35,660 nt of DNA, from positions 1 to 35,660 of IMG/VR virus record IMGVR_UViG_3300023220_000433; one strand, 5' to 3'. The notes under the pieces were generated by a model. It was not told where the DNA came from. It saw only the letters and a list, made by a program, of their open reading frames with translations, and made no database searches. Shown here piece after piece: positions 1 to 5,816 of this stretch. This DNA is from a virus. The position numbers were made by a program, and so were the translations under genes. Every line of letters begins with the position of its first letter. Position 1 is the first letter of the stretch.

Positions 1-96
1 ACTTGTTTACGACTTACGCCAATTGCTTTAGCCACCTCATCAGATTTTAAAGCGGATCGTCTAACGGCTATGCAATCCTCGAATCTTTTCTTTAGT
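1..96. repeat. terminal direct repeat, left copy
   Basis: These 96 bases are identical to the last 96 bases of the window. The simplest reading is that a circular or circularly permuted genome was assembled and the overlap was not trimmed. The repeat lies inside the coding sequence of an HTH regulator, so it is unlikely to be a biological terminal repeat with its own function. Confidence 0.95.
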
Positions 97-107
97 TCTT
101 TAGTCAT
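1..107 (-). CDS. XRE/Cro-like HTH regulator, 5' part (split by contig ends)
   Basis: Reading leftwards from an ATG at 105-107, this is the amino-terminal part of an 83-residue protein that continues at 35564-35420 once the ends are joined. Residues about 20-42 form a helix-turn-helix, with DEVAKAIGVSRKQVSHWE-like spacing typical of XRE-family repressors. The protein is small and close in size to Cro. It is transcribed away from the rightward early operon, the usual layout for a phage switch regulator. The GGTTACA motifs at 238-302 are candidate targets. Which lifestyle it controls is unknown, since no integrase is present. The fold is confident; the regulatory role is inference. Confidence 0.85.
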   Translation of the reverse strand, partial: MTKELKKRFEDCIAVRRSALKSDEVAKAIGVSRKQ

Positions 108-132
108 CTTCTATCCCTATTTTTAAACTTAT

Positions 133-216
133 GGCTGGTGAAAGTGCGCTACTCTTCTAACACCGTGTGTCGGAGGCAAATCCGCATATGTGCGACTTAT
201 CTATGATGCACCAGCC
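133..216. repeat. inverted-repeat element with tRNA-like interior
   Basis: Eight-base arms, GGCTGGTG (133-140) and CACCAGCC (209-216), enclose 68 bases. Inside are strings reminiscent of tRNA: CTCTTCTAA like an anticodon loop, and GTGTCGGAGG followed by CAAATCC like a variable loop and T arm lacking two loop bases. The anticodon stem does not pair, so this is not a normal tRNA. It lies between the divergent regulator gene and the early promoter, so on the minus strand it could be the 5' leader of the regulator mRNA. Confidence 0.4.
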
Positions 217-237
217 GTTGATATAATTGCCATAATA

Positions 238-302
238 AATGTAACCAATCAAGTTATTTATTTACTTGACAGGTTACAACTTGCACCTGTATGGTTACAT
301 TA
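238..302 (+). promoter_or_regulatory. early rightward promoter with operator-like repeats
   Basis: TTGACA at 266-271, an 18-base spacer and TATGGT at 290-295 form a sigma70-like promoter, with transcription expected to start near 302. Three copies of one motif sit here: AATGTAACC at 238-246 (inverted), GGTTACA at 272-278 inside the spacer, and GGTTACATTA at 293-302 over the -10 edge. The same motif recurs at the promoter region 31921-31966. Binding here would block RNA polymerase, so a repressor operator is the natural reading. The HTH regulator next door is the likely binder (inference). Confidence 0.6.
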
Positions 303-319
303 TGACAAGGACAAAAAGG

Positions 320-517
320 ATGAAAACAATGTGTGAAGTAATCTACATAGAAGCCTGGAAGAAAGAGCGGACTAAGCGTGCATTTGCAGAGTTTGAGAAG
401 ACAGCTGTAGGCAGAGTGTTTCTAAGGGCTGCAAAAGAATCTGGTGCATTCGCAGATTCCCCTGAAGTGCCAGAAGAACATAATGTGCTTGAATTTAAAC
501 TAAGGGAGAGAGGATAA
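320..517 (+). CDS. hypothetical small early protein
   Basis: This is the first gene of the rightward operon and encodes about 65 residues, rich in Lys, Arg and Glu. I chose the ATG at 320 because an AAGG ribosome site at 307-310 precedes it and the promoter's predicted start is near 302. The ATG at 329, preceded by AAAAGGA, is an equally good alternative. The stop overlaps the next gene's start (TAATG), implying translational coupling. No family is recognised. The ending LEFKLRERG looks globular, with no membrane segment. Confidence 0.6.
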   Translation: MKTMCEVIYIEAWKKERTKRAFAEFEKTAVGRVFLRAAKESGAFADSPEVPEEHNVLEFKLRERG

Positions 518-810
518 TGAAATACGCATCAGGGCCTTGGGAAATTAGAAAATATTACAATAGTGACACAGATCAAATACACATAGACGCAGGTGGTGTT
601 CCCATCGCTACTGTGAGAATTATAAACTTGGAGAACAGGAGAAAGCAGGCGATGCCGAACGCTAACCTAATAGCGGCAGCGCCGGAGCTGTTGAAAGCTT
701 TAGAAGCTCTGAGAGATCAAACTAGAGACTTTCTTCCACCATTAAAAGGCTTCGAGACTGTCGTTGAAATGGTCGATAAAGTAATCAAAAAAGCAAAAGG
801 AAAAGAATAA
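517..810 (+). CDS. PGPW/LIAAAPELLEAL-family phage protein, copy 1
   Basis: A 97-residue protein of a very common but uncharacterised phage family. It has an N-terminal SGPWEIRK (usual form HTPGPW), a beta-rich middle, and the signature NANLIAAAPELLKALEALRD near residues 48-67, followed by a short helix and KAKGKE. Two further copies follow at once. The DNA around 648-706 closely matches 1101-1158, which suggests tandem duplication. Stop and start codons overlap as TAATG with both neighbours. Function is unknown in the family, and nothing here reveals it. Confidence 0.85.
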   Translation: MKYASGPWEIRKYYNSDTDQIHIDAGGVPIATVRIINLENRRKQAMPNANLIAAAPELLKALEALRDQTRDFLPPLKGFETVVEMVDKVIKKAKGKE

Positions 811-1262
811 TGAAAAACGTAACATTGCAGATATTAAATATAATTGACGAAGCGTATGGCAACAAATTGAGTCCAGAACAGATAGGGATTATTCGTGGAA
901 AAATATCGAAAGTTGTTTGTGAGAAACACGTATTTACGAAAAATGTGACCATCATGCAGGCAATAGAGGCTCTAGAGAATTTGAAATTTAAGGGAGATAA
1001 AATAATGACAAATAAACTAATGGTGATCAAATCATCGACACCAATCAAAATCTTCAATGGTAACGGCCTTGAAGACATATTAGAAAAGATTGAAAAACAG
1101 GCGGTGCCGAACGCTAACCTAGTAGCCGCAGCGCCAGAGCTGTTGGAAGCTTTGGAAGGGGTTATGCGCTTTGTACAGACAAAAGGTGAGCCTTTTTTAC
1201 CCAGAACAGAAGCTATTGAGAAAGCTATAGAAATAATCAACAAAGCAAAAGGAGAAGAATAA
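810..1262 (+). CDS. LIAAAPELLEAL-family protein fused to an unrelated N-terminus, copy 2
   Basis: A 150-residue reading frame. The C-terminal half carries the family signature (NANLVAAAPELLEALE, about residues 100-115) and ends KAKGEE like its neighbours. The first 65 residues are unrelated and predicted helical. At the join (residue 66, base 1005) there is an ATG preceded by AAGGGAGA and the string AAATAATGA, which is the typical stop/start junction of this operon. Two former genes may therefore have been fused by a small indel, or the internal start may also be used. No catalytic motif is visible. Confidence 0.8.
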   Translation: MKNVTLQILNIIDEAYGNKLSPEQIGIIRGKISKVVCEKHVFTKNVTIMQAIEALENLKFKGDKIMTNKLMVIKSSTPIKIFNGNGLEDILEKIEKQAVPNANLVAAAPELLEALEGVMRFVQTKGEPFLPRTEAIEKAIEIINKAKGEE

Positions 1263-1546
1263 TGAAACATACACCAGGGCCTTGGCATGTTCAAGCAATA
1301 ACAGATGGTAGAAACATACGTGATTCTTCTAATCGTGGTGTTGCCCGCGCTGGTGAGTATTACGGTAGAAGTTCTGATTTAAACATTAAGAAGGATGAAG
1401 CCGAGGCTAACAAACACCTTATAGCCGCAGCACCGGAGCTTTTAGAAGCTTTGGAAAGAATAGTGAACGATAGCATGCATAAGGTTCATCCTATAGCTAG
1501 TCAAATGGCCCTAGCAGCAATCAACAAAGCAATAGGAGAAAAATAA
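1262..1546 (+). CDS. PGPW/LIAAAPELLEAL-family phage protein, copy 3
   Basis: A 94-residue member with the complete signature: MKHTPGPWHV at the start and HLIAAAPELLEALERI near residues 52-67. The middle segment, DSSNRGVARAGEYYG, differs from copy 1, as is usual for this family, in which the ends are conserved and the middle varies. It overlaps both neighbours by TAATG junctions. Function is unknown. Three copies in a row are unusual. Confidence 0.85.
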   Translation: MKHTPGPWHVQAITDGRNIRDSSNRGVARAGEYYGRSSDLNIKKDEAEANKHLIAAAPELLEALERIVNDSMHKVHPIASQMALAAINKAIGEK

Positions 1547-1677
1547 TGAATCAAATACTTACTTTATTCTTTAACCCATTCGCAGGGCCAAGCGGCATTA
1601 ATTTTCTGGCAGTTGTGATCTATATCGCAATTGCAGCGTTGGTTCTTCTTGTATGGCTAGAGAGGAAATATAAATGA
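1546..1677 (+). CDS. small single-TM protein (43 aa)
   Basis: A 43-residue peptide with one membrane segment at about residues 18-37 (NFLAVVIYIAIAALVLLVWL) and a basic end, ERKYK. A GGAGAA site precedes the ATG. The start overlaps the previous stop (TAATG) and the stop overlaps the next start (ATGA), which strongly supports a real gene. Inner-membrane location with the basic tail in the cytoplasm is likely. The role is unknown. Superinfection or host-takeover peptides of this size are common in early regions, but nothing identifies one here. Confidence 0.7.
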   Translation: MNQILTLFFNPFAGPSGINFLAVVIYIAIAALVLLVWLERKYK

Positions 1678-1877
1678 AACCATCACTAACAATAATCGTA
1701 ATCTGTATGGTTCTCATAACGGCCGCTGTAGCATCTTTAGATATGGAAGCCTTAAGAGAAGAAGCTCTGGCCCAACAAGAAGCAAAACGCATTGAGTCGT
1801 ATTTACAATGGCGTGATGCTAATCCTGGGATATACAACACACCACCAGTAGTATTGGCAATGTTGGGAGTGGAATAA
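1674..1877 (+). CDS. hypothetical exported or membrane-anchored protein
   Basis: A 67-residue protein. Residues about 4-20 form a hydrophobic segment that could be a signal peptide, with ITAAVAS as a plausible cleavage region, or a membrane anchor. The rest is a charged helix (EALREEALAQQEAKRIE) followed by WRDANPGIYNTPP. Start and stop overlap the neighbours (ATGA and TAATG). If exported, it would act in the periplasm or at the inner membrane. Family not recognised. Confidence 0.7.
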   Translation: MKPSLTIIVICMVLITAAVASLDMEALREEALAQQEAKRIESYLQWRDANPGIYNTPPVVLAMLGVE

Positions 1878-2479
1878 TGCCTCCAAAAATAAATTGCACG
1901 GGAAAAACCTATGGAAGACTAAAGGTCTTGTCTGAATGTACTAAGATCAAAGGAAAGAAGAGGAAAGTATTATGCCTATGCTGCTGTGGCAATAAGACTT
2001 TAGTATATCTTGGGCATCTATCTGCGGGCCGAACCAAAAGTTGTGGGTGCTTACGAAAAGAAATGCTCACGACGCATGGAAAGAGAAAGACGCAGGAATA
2101 CGAGGTATGGATTAACATGAAACGCCGTTGTTTTAACAAAAATGTGCCAGAATATAGAAATTATGGCAACAGAGGCATTACCGTCTGTGTCGAATGGGAG
2201 AATTCATTTGAAACCTTTATAAGAGATATGGGGCCGAGGCCAACGTCTAGTCACTCCATCGACAGAATTGACGTAAATGGTAACTACGAGAAAAGTAACT
2301 GCAAATGGTCTACTCGTCAAGAGCAGGCATTGAATAGAAGAAACAACAGAATTGTATCCTACAAAGGTGAGCAAATGCCGTTATCAAAAGCCTGCGAGAT
2401 GGCTGGTATAAATTATAGCTCGGCATTAAGGCGTTTAGACAGAGGAAAAGACTGGCAAAAAGTAAAACATAAAAGTTAG
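1877..2479 (+). CDS. homing-endonuclease-like protein, copy 1 (Zn motif, HNH-like core, HTH tail)
   Basis: A 200-residue protein in three parts. It starts with GKTYGRLKVL and a cysteine-rich stretch (CLCCCGN ... KSCGC, about residues 33-58), likely zinc-binding. The centre has EYEVWINMKRRC, YGNRGITVC and SIDRIDVNGNY..NCKWSTRQEQALNRRNN, which resembles the HNH pattern (IDHID..N..N) with Arg in place of the first His. The C-terminal segment (MPLSKACEMAGINYSSALRRL) resembles the NUMOD-type DNA-binding helices of homing endonucleases. Such genes are usually free-standing mobile genes. A close paralog is at 7053-7652. The start overlaps the previous stop (TAATG). Nuclease activity is inference. 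Confidence 0.75.
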   Translation: MPPKINCTGKTYGRLKVLSECTKIKGKKRKVLCLCCCGNKTLVYLGHLSAGRTKSCGCLRKEMLTTHGKRKTQEYEVWINMKRRCFNKNVPEYRNYGNRGITVCVEWENSFETFIRDMGPRPTSSHSIDRIDVNGNYEKSNCKWSTRQEQALNRRNNRIVSYKGEQMPLSKACEMAGINYSSALRRLDRGKDWQKVKHKS

Positions 2480-2491
2480 GGAGAGATTGGA

Positions 2492-2599
2492 ATGACCGCA
2501 TTTATAATAGGTTTTGTGGCTGGCCTATCCACAAGGTTTGTCACGCTGAAGCAATCGGCTGAGTTTGTAGGTAAACTATTAAAGAGGATGAAGAGATGA
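2492..2599 (+). CDS. small hydrophobic/basic peptide (35 aa)
   Basis: A 35-residue peptide, MTAFIIGFVAGLSTRF followed by a basic helix ending KLLKRMKR. AGGGAGAG precedes the ATG, and the stop overlaps the next start as ATGA, which supports translation. The short hydrophobic stretch with a strongly basic tail suggests a membrane-associated peptide. Function unknown. Confidence 0.55.
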   Translation: MTAFIIGFVAGLSTRFVTLKQSAEFVGKLLKRMKR

Positions 2600-3507
2600 C
2601 TGAACAGAAGATAACTTTTACGTTGGATGAAATCAAAAAACATAATCTATGTGTAAGCGGATATAAAAAGCTTATCAAGAATCTTGGGGGTATGACGAAG
2701 TACGGAAAACACACACCCATAACTATTGACCAAATTTATGAAAGTAATGGATACGATGACACTTTATGGTGTTTGAGAACTACCCCTGAAGAAACCCATT
2801 ATCTATGGAGGCACTTTGCAGTCGATGCGGCCAGTGCTGTTAAGCATTTAATGAAAGATGAAAGAAGTTTAACAGCTTTAAAGGTGGCTAGATTATATGC
2901 ACAGGGCCGATCCTCAGATGCTGCTTGGACTGCTGCTAGTGATGCTGCTAGTGATGCTGCTAGGGATGCTGCTAGTGATGCTGCTTGGGATGCTGCTAGG
3001 GATGCTGCTTGGGATGCTGCTTGGGATGCTGCTAGTGATGCTGCTAGGGCTGCTGCTAGGGATGCTGCTAGTGATGCTGCTAGGGCTGCTGCTAGGGATG
3101 CTGCTAGTGATGCTGCTAGTGATGCTGCTAGGGATGCTGCTAGGGATGCTGCTTGGGATGCTGCTTGGACTGCTGCTAGGGATGCTGCTTGGGATGCTGC
3201 TTGGGATGCTGCTAGTGATGCTGCTAGGGCTGCTGCTAGTGATGCTGCTAGTGATGCTGCTAGTGATGCTGCTTGGGATGCTGCTAGGGATGCTGCTTGG
3301 GATGCTGCTTGGGCTGCTGCTAGGGCTGCTGCTAGGGATGCTGCTAGTGATGCTGCTTGGGATGCTGCTAGGGATGCTGCTTGGGATGCTGCTAGGGATG
3401 CGCAAATACGCCTATTATCTGATTATTGTAGGCTAGGTAAACGTCCATCAAGAAGTGAAGAGAGGTTGGTTGAATACATCAAAGAAGAGATGGCTAAAAA
3501 TGACTGA
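2596..3507 (+). CDS. DAAx-repeat alanine-rich protein
   Basis: A 303-residue protein in three parts. Residues 1-107 form an ordinary globular domain (TFTLDEIKKHNLCVSGYKK...). Residues 108-267 are 40 tandem tetrapeptides of the form DAAW, DAAS, DAAR, AAAR or TAAx. A short C-terminal domain (QIRLLSDYCRLGKRPSRSEE) follows. The repeat should form a long Ala-rich helix with Asp, Arg, Ser and Trp at a regular four-residue spacing, so a rod, spacer or self-associating fibre is plausible. Alanine-rich DAA repeats are known in uncharacterised phage proteins. The gene overlaps its neighbours by ATGA and by an AATGACTGA junction. Biological role unknown. Confidence 0.8.
   Translation: MTEQKITFTLDEIKKHNLCVSGYKKLIKNLGGMTKYGKHTPITIDQIYESNGYDDTLWCLRTTPEETHYLWRHFAVDAASAVKHLMKDERSLTALKVARLYAQGRSSDAAWTAASDAASDAARDAASDAAWDAARDAAWDAAWDAASDAARAAARDAASDAARAAARDAASDAASDAARDAARDAAWDAAWTAARDAAWDAAWDAASDAARAAASDAASDAASDAAWDAARDAAWDAAWAAARAAARDAASDAAWDAARDAAWDAARDAQIRLLSDYCRLGKRPSRSEERLVEYIKEEMAKND
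2917..3396 (+). repeat. 40 x 12-bp tandem repeat in coding sequence
   Basis: Forty consecutive 12-base units of consensus GATGCTGCTNNN. The last codon is TGG, AGT or AGG, and the first is GAT, occasionally GCT or ACT. The unit is a multiple of three, so copy-number changes keep the frame. This also explains why long open frames appear on both strands here. The units are imperfect, so assemblers may still have miscounted them. Confidence 0.97.
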
Positions 3508-3697
3508 ACAGGAAGCTTATAAACAAGGGCAAGAGAGTATGCGGAAGAGGTGTGCCGAGTTTGCAAGAACTCACTCAATGGCTTCTTTGTCCACTGTCGG
3601 AAATGTAATAATTAAAATGAAAGGCTCAAGCCTTAATAGTGAACTGCTTGCTGATGCAATAAACAACCTACAACCAGAGGACTTAAAGAATGACTGA
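3500..3697 (+). CDS. hypothetical protein (MTEQ start)
   Basis: A 65-residue protein starting MTEQEAYKQGQESMRKRCAEF. I chose this ATG because it overlaps the previous stop by eight bases in the string AATGACTGA, the same junction used at the next gene. The upstream in-frame start would lie well inside the repeat-protein gene. The sequence is helical at first, then STVGNVIIKMKGSSLNSELLADAIN. No family is recognised. It ends LKND, like the upstream gene's KND. Confidence 0.7.
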   Translation: MTEQEAYKQGQESMRKRCAEFARTHSMASLSTVGNVIIKMKGSSLNSELLADAINNLQPEDLKND

Positions 3698-4010
3698 GCA
3701 AAATAACAATGCAAAGGCTTTGGCCGAGGATATTATCTACCGTTTGGTCGGGGCAAACCCGACTGATGATTCGCCTTTGACTGCCGAGTTAAAACAACTC
3801 ATAGACCGACACACCGACAAAGCGGTTGAAGCGGCTACGGCTGCGAGTTCAGGACTAACATTCGCCTCAGTAAAAGCAGAGATACTGCTTAGGACATGGT
3901 CCCACCCAAACTATAAGAAGGTTACAAATACCGACAGATATCTCGCAAAAGCTGCGTCAGATGACCTAACAAAAGCTTTCAATGATCTTATCAAAGTTAA
4001 AGGAATTTAA
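3690..4010 (+). CDS. hypothetical protein (MTEQ start)
   Basis: A 106-residue, mostly helical protein starting MTEQNNNAKALAEDIIYRLVG, with Ala-, Asp- and Lys-rich stretches (DKAVEAATAASSG) and no membrane segment. It overlaps the previous gene by eight bases at AATGACTGA and is followed after one base by the next ATG with an AAGGA site. Family not recognised. It is probably a cytoplasmic early protein. Confidence 0.7.
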   Translation: MTEQNNNAKALAEDIIYRLVGANPTDDSPLTAELKQLIDRHTDKAVEAATAASSGLTFASVKAEILLRTWSHPNYKKVTNTDRYLAKAASDDLTKAFNDLIKVKGI

Positions 4011-4011
4011 A

Positions 4012-4161
4012 ATGCAAAAATGTAGCTTAAACATCGAAGACAGCTTCAACGCTGACCATGTCACCAGGGCGATGCTTGCCGAGCAGGCCGCGCTTGATCG
4101 GAAGACCAATGGTGATTTTGTTAAAAAGTCTTACGAGAGAATGTGGAAAGAACAAGGTTAA
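4012..4161 (+). CDS. small protein (49 aa), GC-richer than neighbours
   Basis: A 49-residue protein, MQKCSLNIEDSFNADHVTRA... ending KSYERMWKEQG. AAGGA precedes the ATG at good spacing. The segment 4045-4105 uses GCC, GCG, GAC and CGG codons and is visibly more GC-rich than the AT-rich surroundings, which hints at recent acquisition. No recognised domain; predicted helical and soluble. Confidence 0.6.
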   Translation: MQKCSLNIEDSFNADHVTRAMLAEQAALDRKTNGDFVKKSYERMWKEQG

Positions 4162-4175
4162 ATAAGGGGGTTGAT

Positions 4176-4361
4176 ATGAGTGATTCGTATAAAGAAAGCG
4201 TAGAAAGTTTAATGAAAATTGCACATGAAGAAACCGTTGCAAACTATTTTGATATGATGGAATTCGCTAGTGAAGTGACAGGGAACTATAGGATTGCTGT
4301 AGATGATGAATCAGATATTAAGATAACTTTGAAAATTCAAAGGCTTCCAAGTGAAATATAA
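4176..4361 (+). CDS. hypothetical protein
   Basis: A 61-residue acidic protein, MSDSYKESVESLMKIAHEE..., with a helical first half and a beta-like second half (NYRIAVDDESDIKITLKIQRL). I chose the ATG at 4176 because AAGGGGG sits just upstream. An earlier in-frame start would overlap the preceding gene and lacks a site. Its end overlaps the next gene's GTG start. Not recognised. Confidence 0.65.
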   Translation: MSDSYKESVESLMKIAHEETVANYFDMMEFASEVTGNYRIAVDDESDIKITLKIQRLPSEI

Positions 4362-4566
4362 AGGCATAAGAGTATTCCAAGCTAACTGGCCCTTTGTGTT
4401 TGACAAGGGGGCACGGGGTGTGGCTCTTCGGTGGTTTATCGTTATTCGGAAGACTAAGAAACTATACGCTTGGTCTAAAGTAAATTCACCCAATAAAGGT
4501 ACTGGGACATATGTTTGCAGTAGACAAGCGGTATCCGCAGAAAACTGCAAAATCTTAGAACGTTAA
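4351..4566 (+). CDS. hypothetical basic protein, GTG start
   Basis: A 71-residue basic protein with a GTG start, supported by AAAGG seven bases upstream and an 11-base overlap with the previous gene. The sequence contains a beta-like segment rich in aromatic and basic residues (GVALRWFIVIRKTKKLYAW) and two cysteines near the end. It may bind nucleic acid, but no motif proves it. Family unknown. Confidence 0.6.
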   Translation: MKYKGIRVFQANWPFVFDKGARGVALRWFIVIRKTKKLYAWSKVNSPNKGTGTYVCSRQAVSAENCKILER

Positions 4567-4605
4567 CTCGAACATGAGTACTATCACATCTGCAAGCAGC
4601 GCAAG

Positions 4606-4704
4606 ATGGGATTGATCTGGTTCTGGCGTTGGTTAACCGATATAGACTTTAGAACGATTCAAGAACGGCTCGCTCAAGCTGCTGAAACAAGGGAGGTTGT
4701 GTGA
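4606..4704 (+). CDS. possible small peptide (32 aa)
   Basis: A 32-residue reading frame, MGLIWFWRWLTDIDFRTIQERL..., with a Trp-rich amphipathic start. Its stop overlaps the next ATG (TGATG) in the manner of real neighbours. The ribosome site is weak. The open frame extends in the same phase back to the previous gene's stop at 4566 without another start. It could be a genuine small gene or the remnant of a longer one. Confidence 0.4.
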   Translation: MGLIWFWRWLTDIDFRTIQERLAQAAETREVV

Positions 4705-4862
4705 TGGAAAGGATTCAGAAAAAAGCTATAGAACAATTTGCTAAAGAAAATGGATACAGGAGGCTTCAATTTTGGGAAAAAGATTGGTTTTTTATGATTG
4801 TGTTCTGTGGTGGATCTGTCTTTTGTTTCGCCCTCCCAGTAATAGAATATTATTTAAAATAA
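4704..4862 (+). CDS. small single-TM protein (52 aa)
   Basis: A 52-residue protein. A basic amphipathic N-terminus (MERIQKKAIEQFAKENGYRR) is followed by one membrane segment at about residues 27-46 (WFFMIVFCGGSVFCFALPVI). GGGAGG lies seven bases before the ATG. The topology suggests an N-terminus on the cytoplasmic side of the inner membrane. Function unknown. Confidence 0.65.
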   Translation: MERIQKKAIEQFAKENGYRRLQFWEKDWFFMIVFCGGSVFCFALPVIEYYLK

Positions 4863-4890
4863 AGGAGGATTAAGGATTAGAGAGTTGAAT

Positions 4891-4966
4891 GGTGCGGCGC
4901 TCTGGCTAACAGGGCAGTTAGTGTTGTAGGCAATCTGCTTCAGTGCAGAGAATCCTGCCCGCACCA
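4891..4966 (+). ncRNA. tRNA-like cloverleaf element
   Basis: Seven perfect acceptor-like pairs (GGTGCGG at 4891-4897 with CCGCACC at 4959-4965) enclose a tRNA-sized sequence of 76 bases including A4966. A four-pair D-like arm (GCTC/GGGC) has a nine-base loop containing GG. A short T-like arm (GCAG/CTGC, loop AGAATC) resembles GCAGG-TTCGAAT-CCTGC with bases missing. The expected anticodon stem does not pair. It sits in the 176-bp gap 4863-5038, with a small hairpin downstream at 4998-5014. It could be a decayed tRNA, a tRNA mimic or another structured RNA. Confidence 0.4.
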
Positions 4967-5038
4967 TTGAACTTTTTAAACATGTAGACCGAATGCGCAC
5001 ATTGCTAAAATGTGTGAAGAAAAAGGGAGAAAGTTGAT

Positions 5039-5482
5039 ATGAGCGATTTAAGTATATTTGTATATGGGGGGTTTACTTTCTCCCTGATTCTTGGAGTAGG
5101 TTTTGCCGTAGGCTATCTGGTATTTTTGGGAAACAAGATGAAAACAGTTGATGAAATCTTAGCTCAGGATGAGCGGTATGGGGATGGTGCTTTGCTTGGG
5201 AAAGTCGTAGGTTTCGGAGCACAGACTAACGGAGCCTTGGCTACAATGGCTGATGCCGAGATAAACGCAGCTAAAGCTATTGCAGCGGAGAAGTTGGTCG
5301 ATGCGCTAGCTGTTGGTGCTGAAGCTCTCCACGAAAATGTGAATGCGGCAGACAATAGGTCAATGTCAATTATTGATAGATCATTGATTATAAGTCTTGG
5401 TAGACAGACTGTATTTAAAATGGAACAAGCCCTAAAAGACTGGCAAGAACTAATGGAGGTCATAGAAGGTGAAAAGAGTTGA
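5039..5482 (+). CDS. membrane-anchored helical protein
   Basis: A 147-residue protein with one N-terminal membrane segment at about residues 10-31 (GFTFSLILGVGFAVGYLVFL). A long Ala- and Glu-rich helical region follows (AEINAAKAIAAEKLVDALAVGAEALHE), likely coiled coil. AAAAGGGAGA precedes the ATG. It is likely an inner-membrane protein with a cytoplasmic rod. It heads a cluster of overlapping genes running to 7033. Family unknown. Confidence 0.7.
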   Translation: MSDLSIFVYGGFTFSLILGVGFAVGYLVFLGNKMKTVDEILAQDERYGDGALLGKVVGFGAQTNGALATMADAEINAAKAIAAEKLVDALAVGAEALHENVNAADNRSMSIIDRSLIISLGRQTVFKMEQALKDWQELMEVIEGEKS

Positions 5483-5816
5483 ACGGCAAAGGGCATCTAT
5501 CAGAGATTTATATACCGATGTTTTCGACATGGCAGAGCTAGATTTGCTTCAAAGGGATATGCCTGTGAGAATCCCACCCGAACCACAAGAGTTAAACTCT
5601 GAACAAAAGTTAAAACTATTAGCCGCTATAGCCAATGCGCAAGAAGCTTTAGACGATATAATGGAAAACTTACCTGAAGCCGTCGTAGCCATCGAAGCTT
5701 ACCAGAATATTTGTGACATCGTCGAAATGTGTATGGATGCTGGCCTGGCAGACGAGGATATGGAGAACGGATTAACTGGTAGGGAGGCTGAAGAATGGGA
5801 CTACAACGAGAAGTAA
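5469..5816 (+). CDS. hypothetical acidic protein, GTG start
   Basis: A 115-residue acidic helical protein. The GTG at 5469 is chosen because GGAGG lies nine bases upstream and the gene then overlaps the previous stop by 14 bases. It contains EQKLKLLAAIANAQEALDDI and ends GREAEEWDYNEK. Not recognised. The acidic helices could act in protein-protein contacts. Confidence 0.65.
   Translation: MKRVERQRASIRDLYTDVFDMAELDLLQRDMPVRIPPEPQELNSEQKLKLLAAIANAQEALDDIMENLPEAVVAIEAYQNICDIVEMCMDAGLADEDMENGLTGREAEEWDYNEK

Noticed and set aside
785-1294. Minus-strand frame opposite the tandem paralogs
   Set aside because: It is antisense to two coupled genes with family signatures, and its composition is that of a shadow.
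2917-3396. CRISPR array
   Set aside because: The units are 12 bp, contiguous and coding, with no spacers.
2897-3436. Long open frames in the other plus frame (Met/Leu-rich) and on the minus strand (Ser/Ile/Pro-rich)
   Set aside because: They are produced by the 12-bp repeat, which keeps all frames open. The coupled gene at 2596 explains the region.
4567-4605. N-terminal extension of the 32-residue peptide
   Set aside because: The frame is open back to the previous stop, but there is no start codon or ribosome site.
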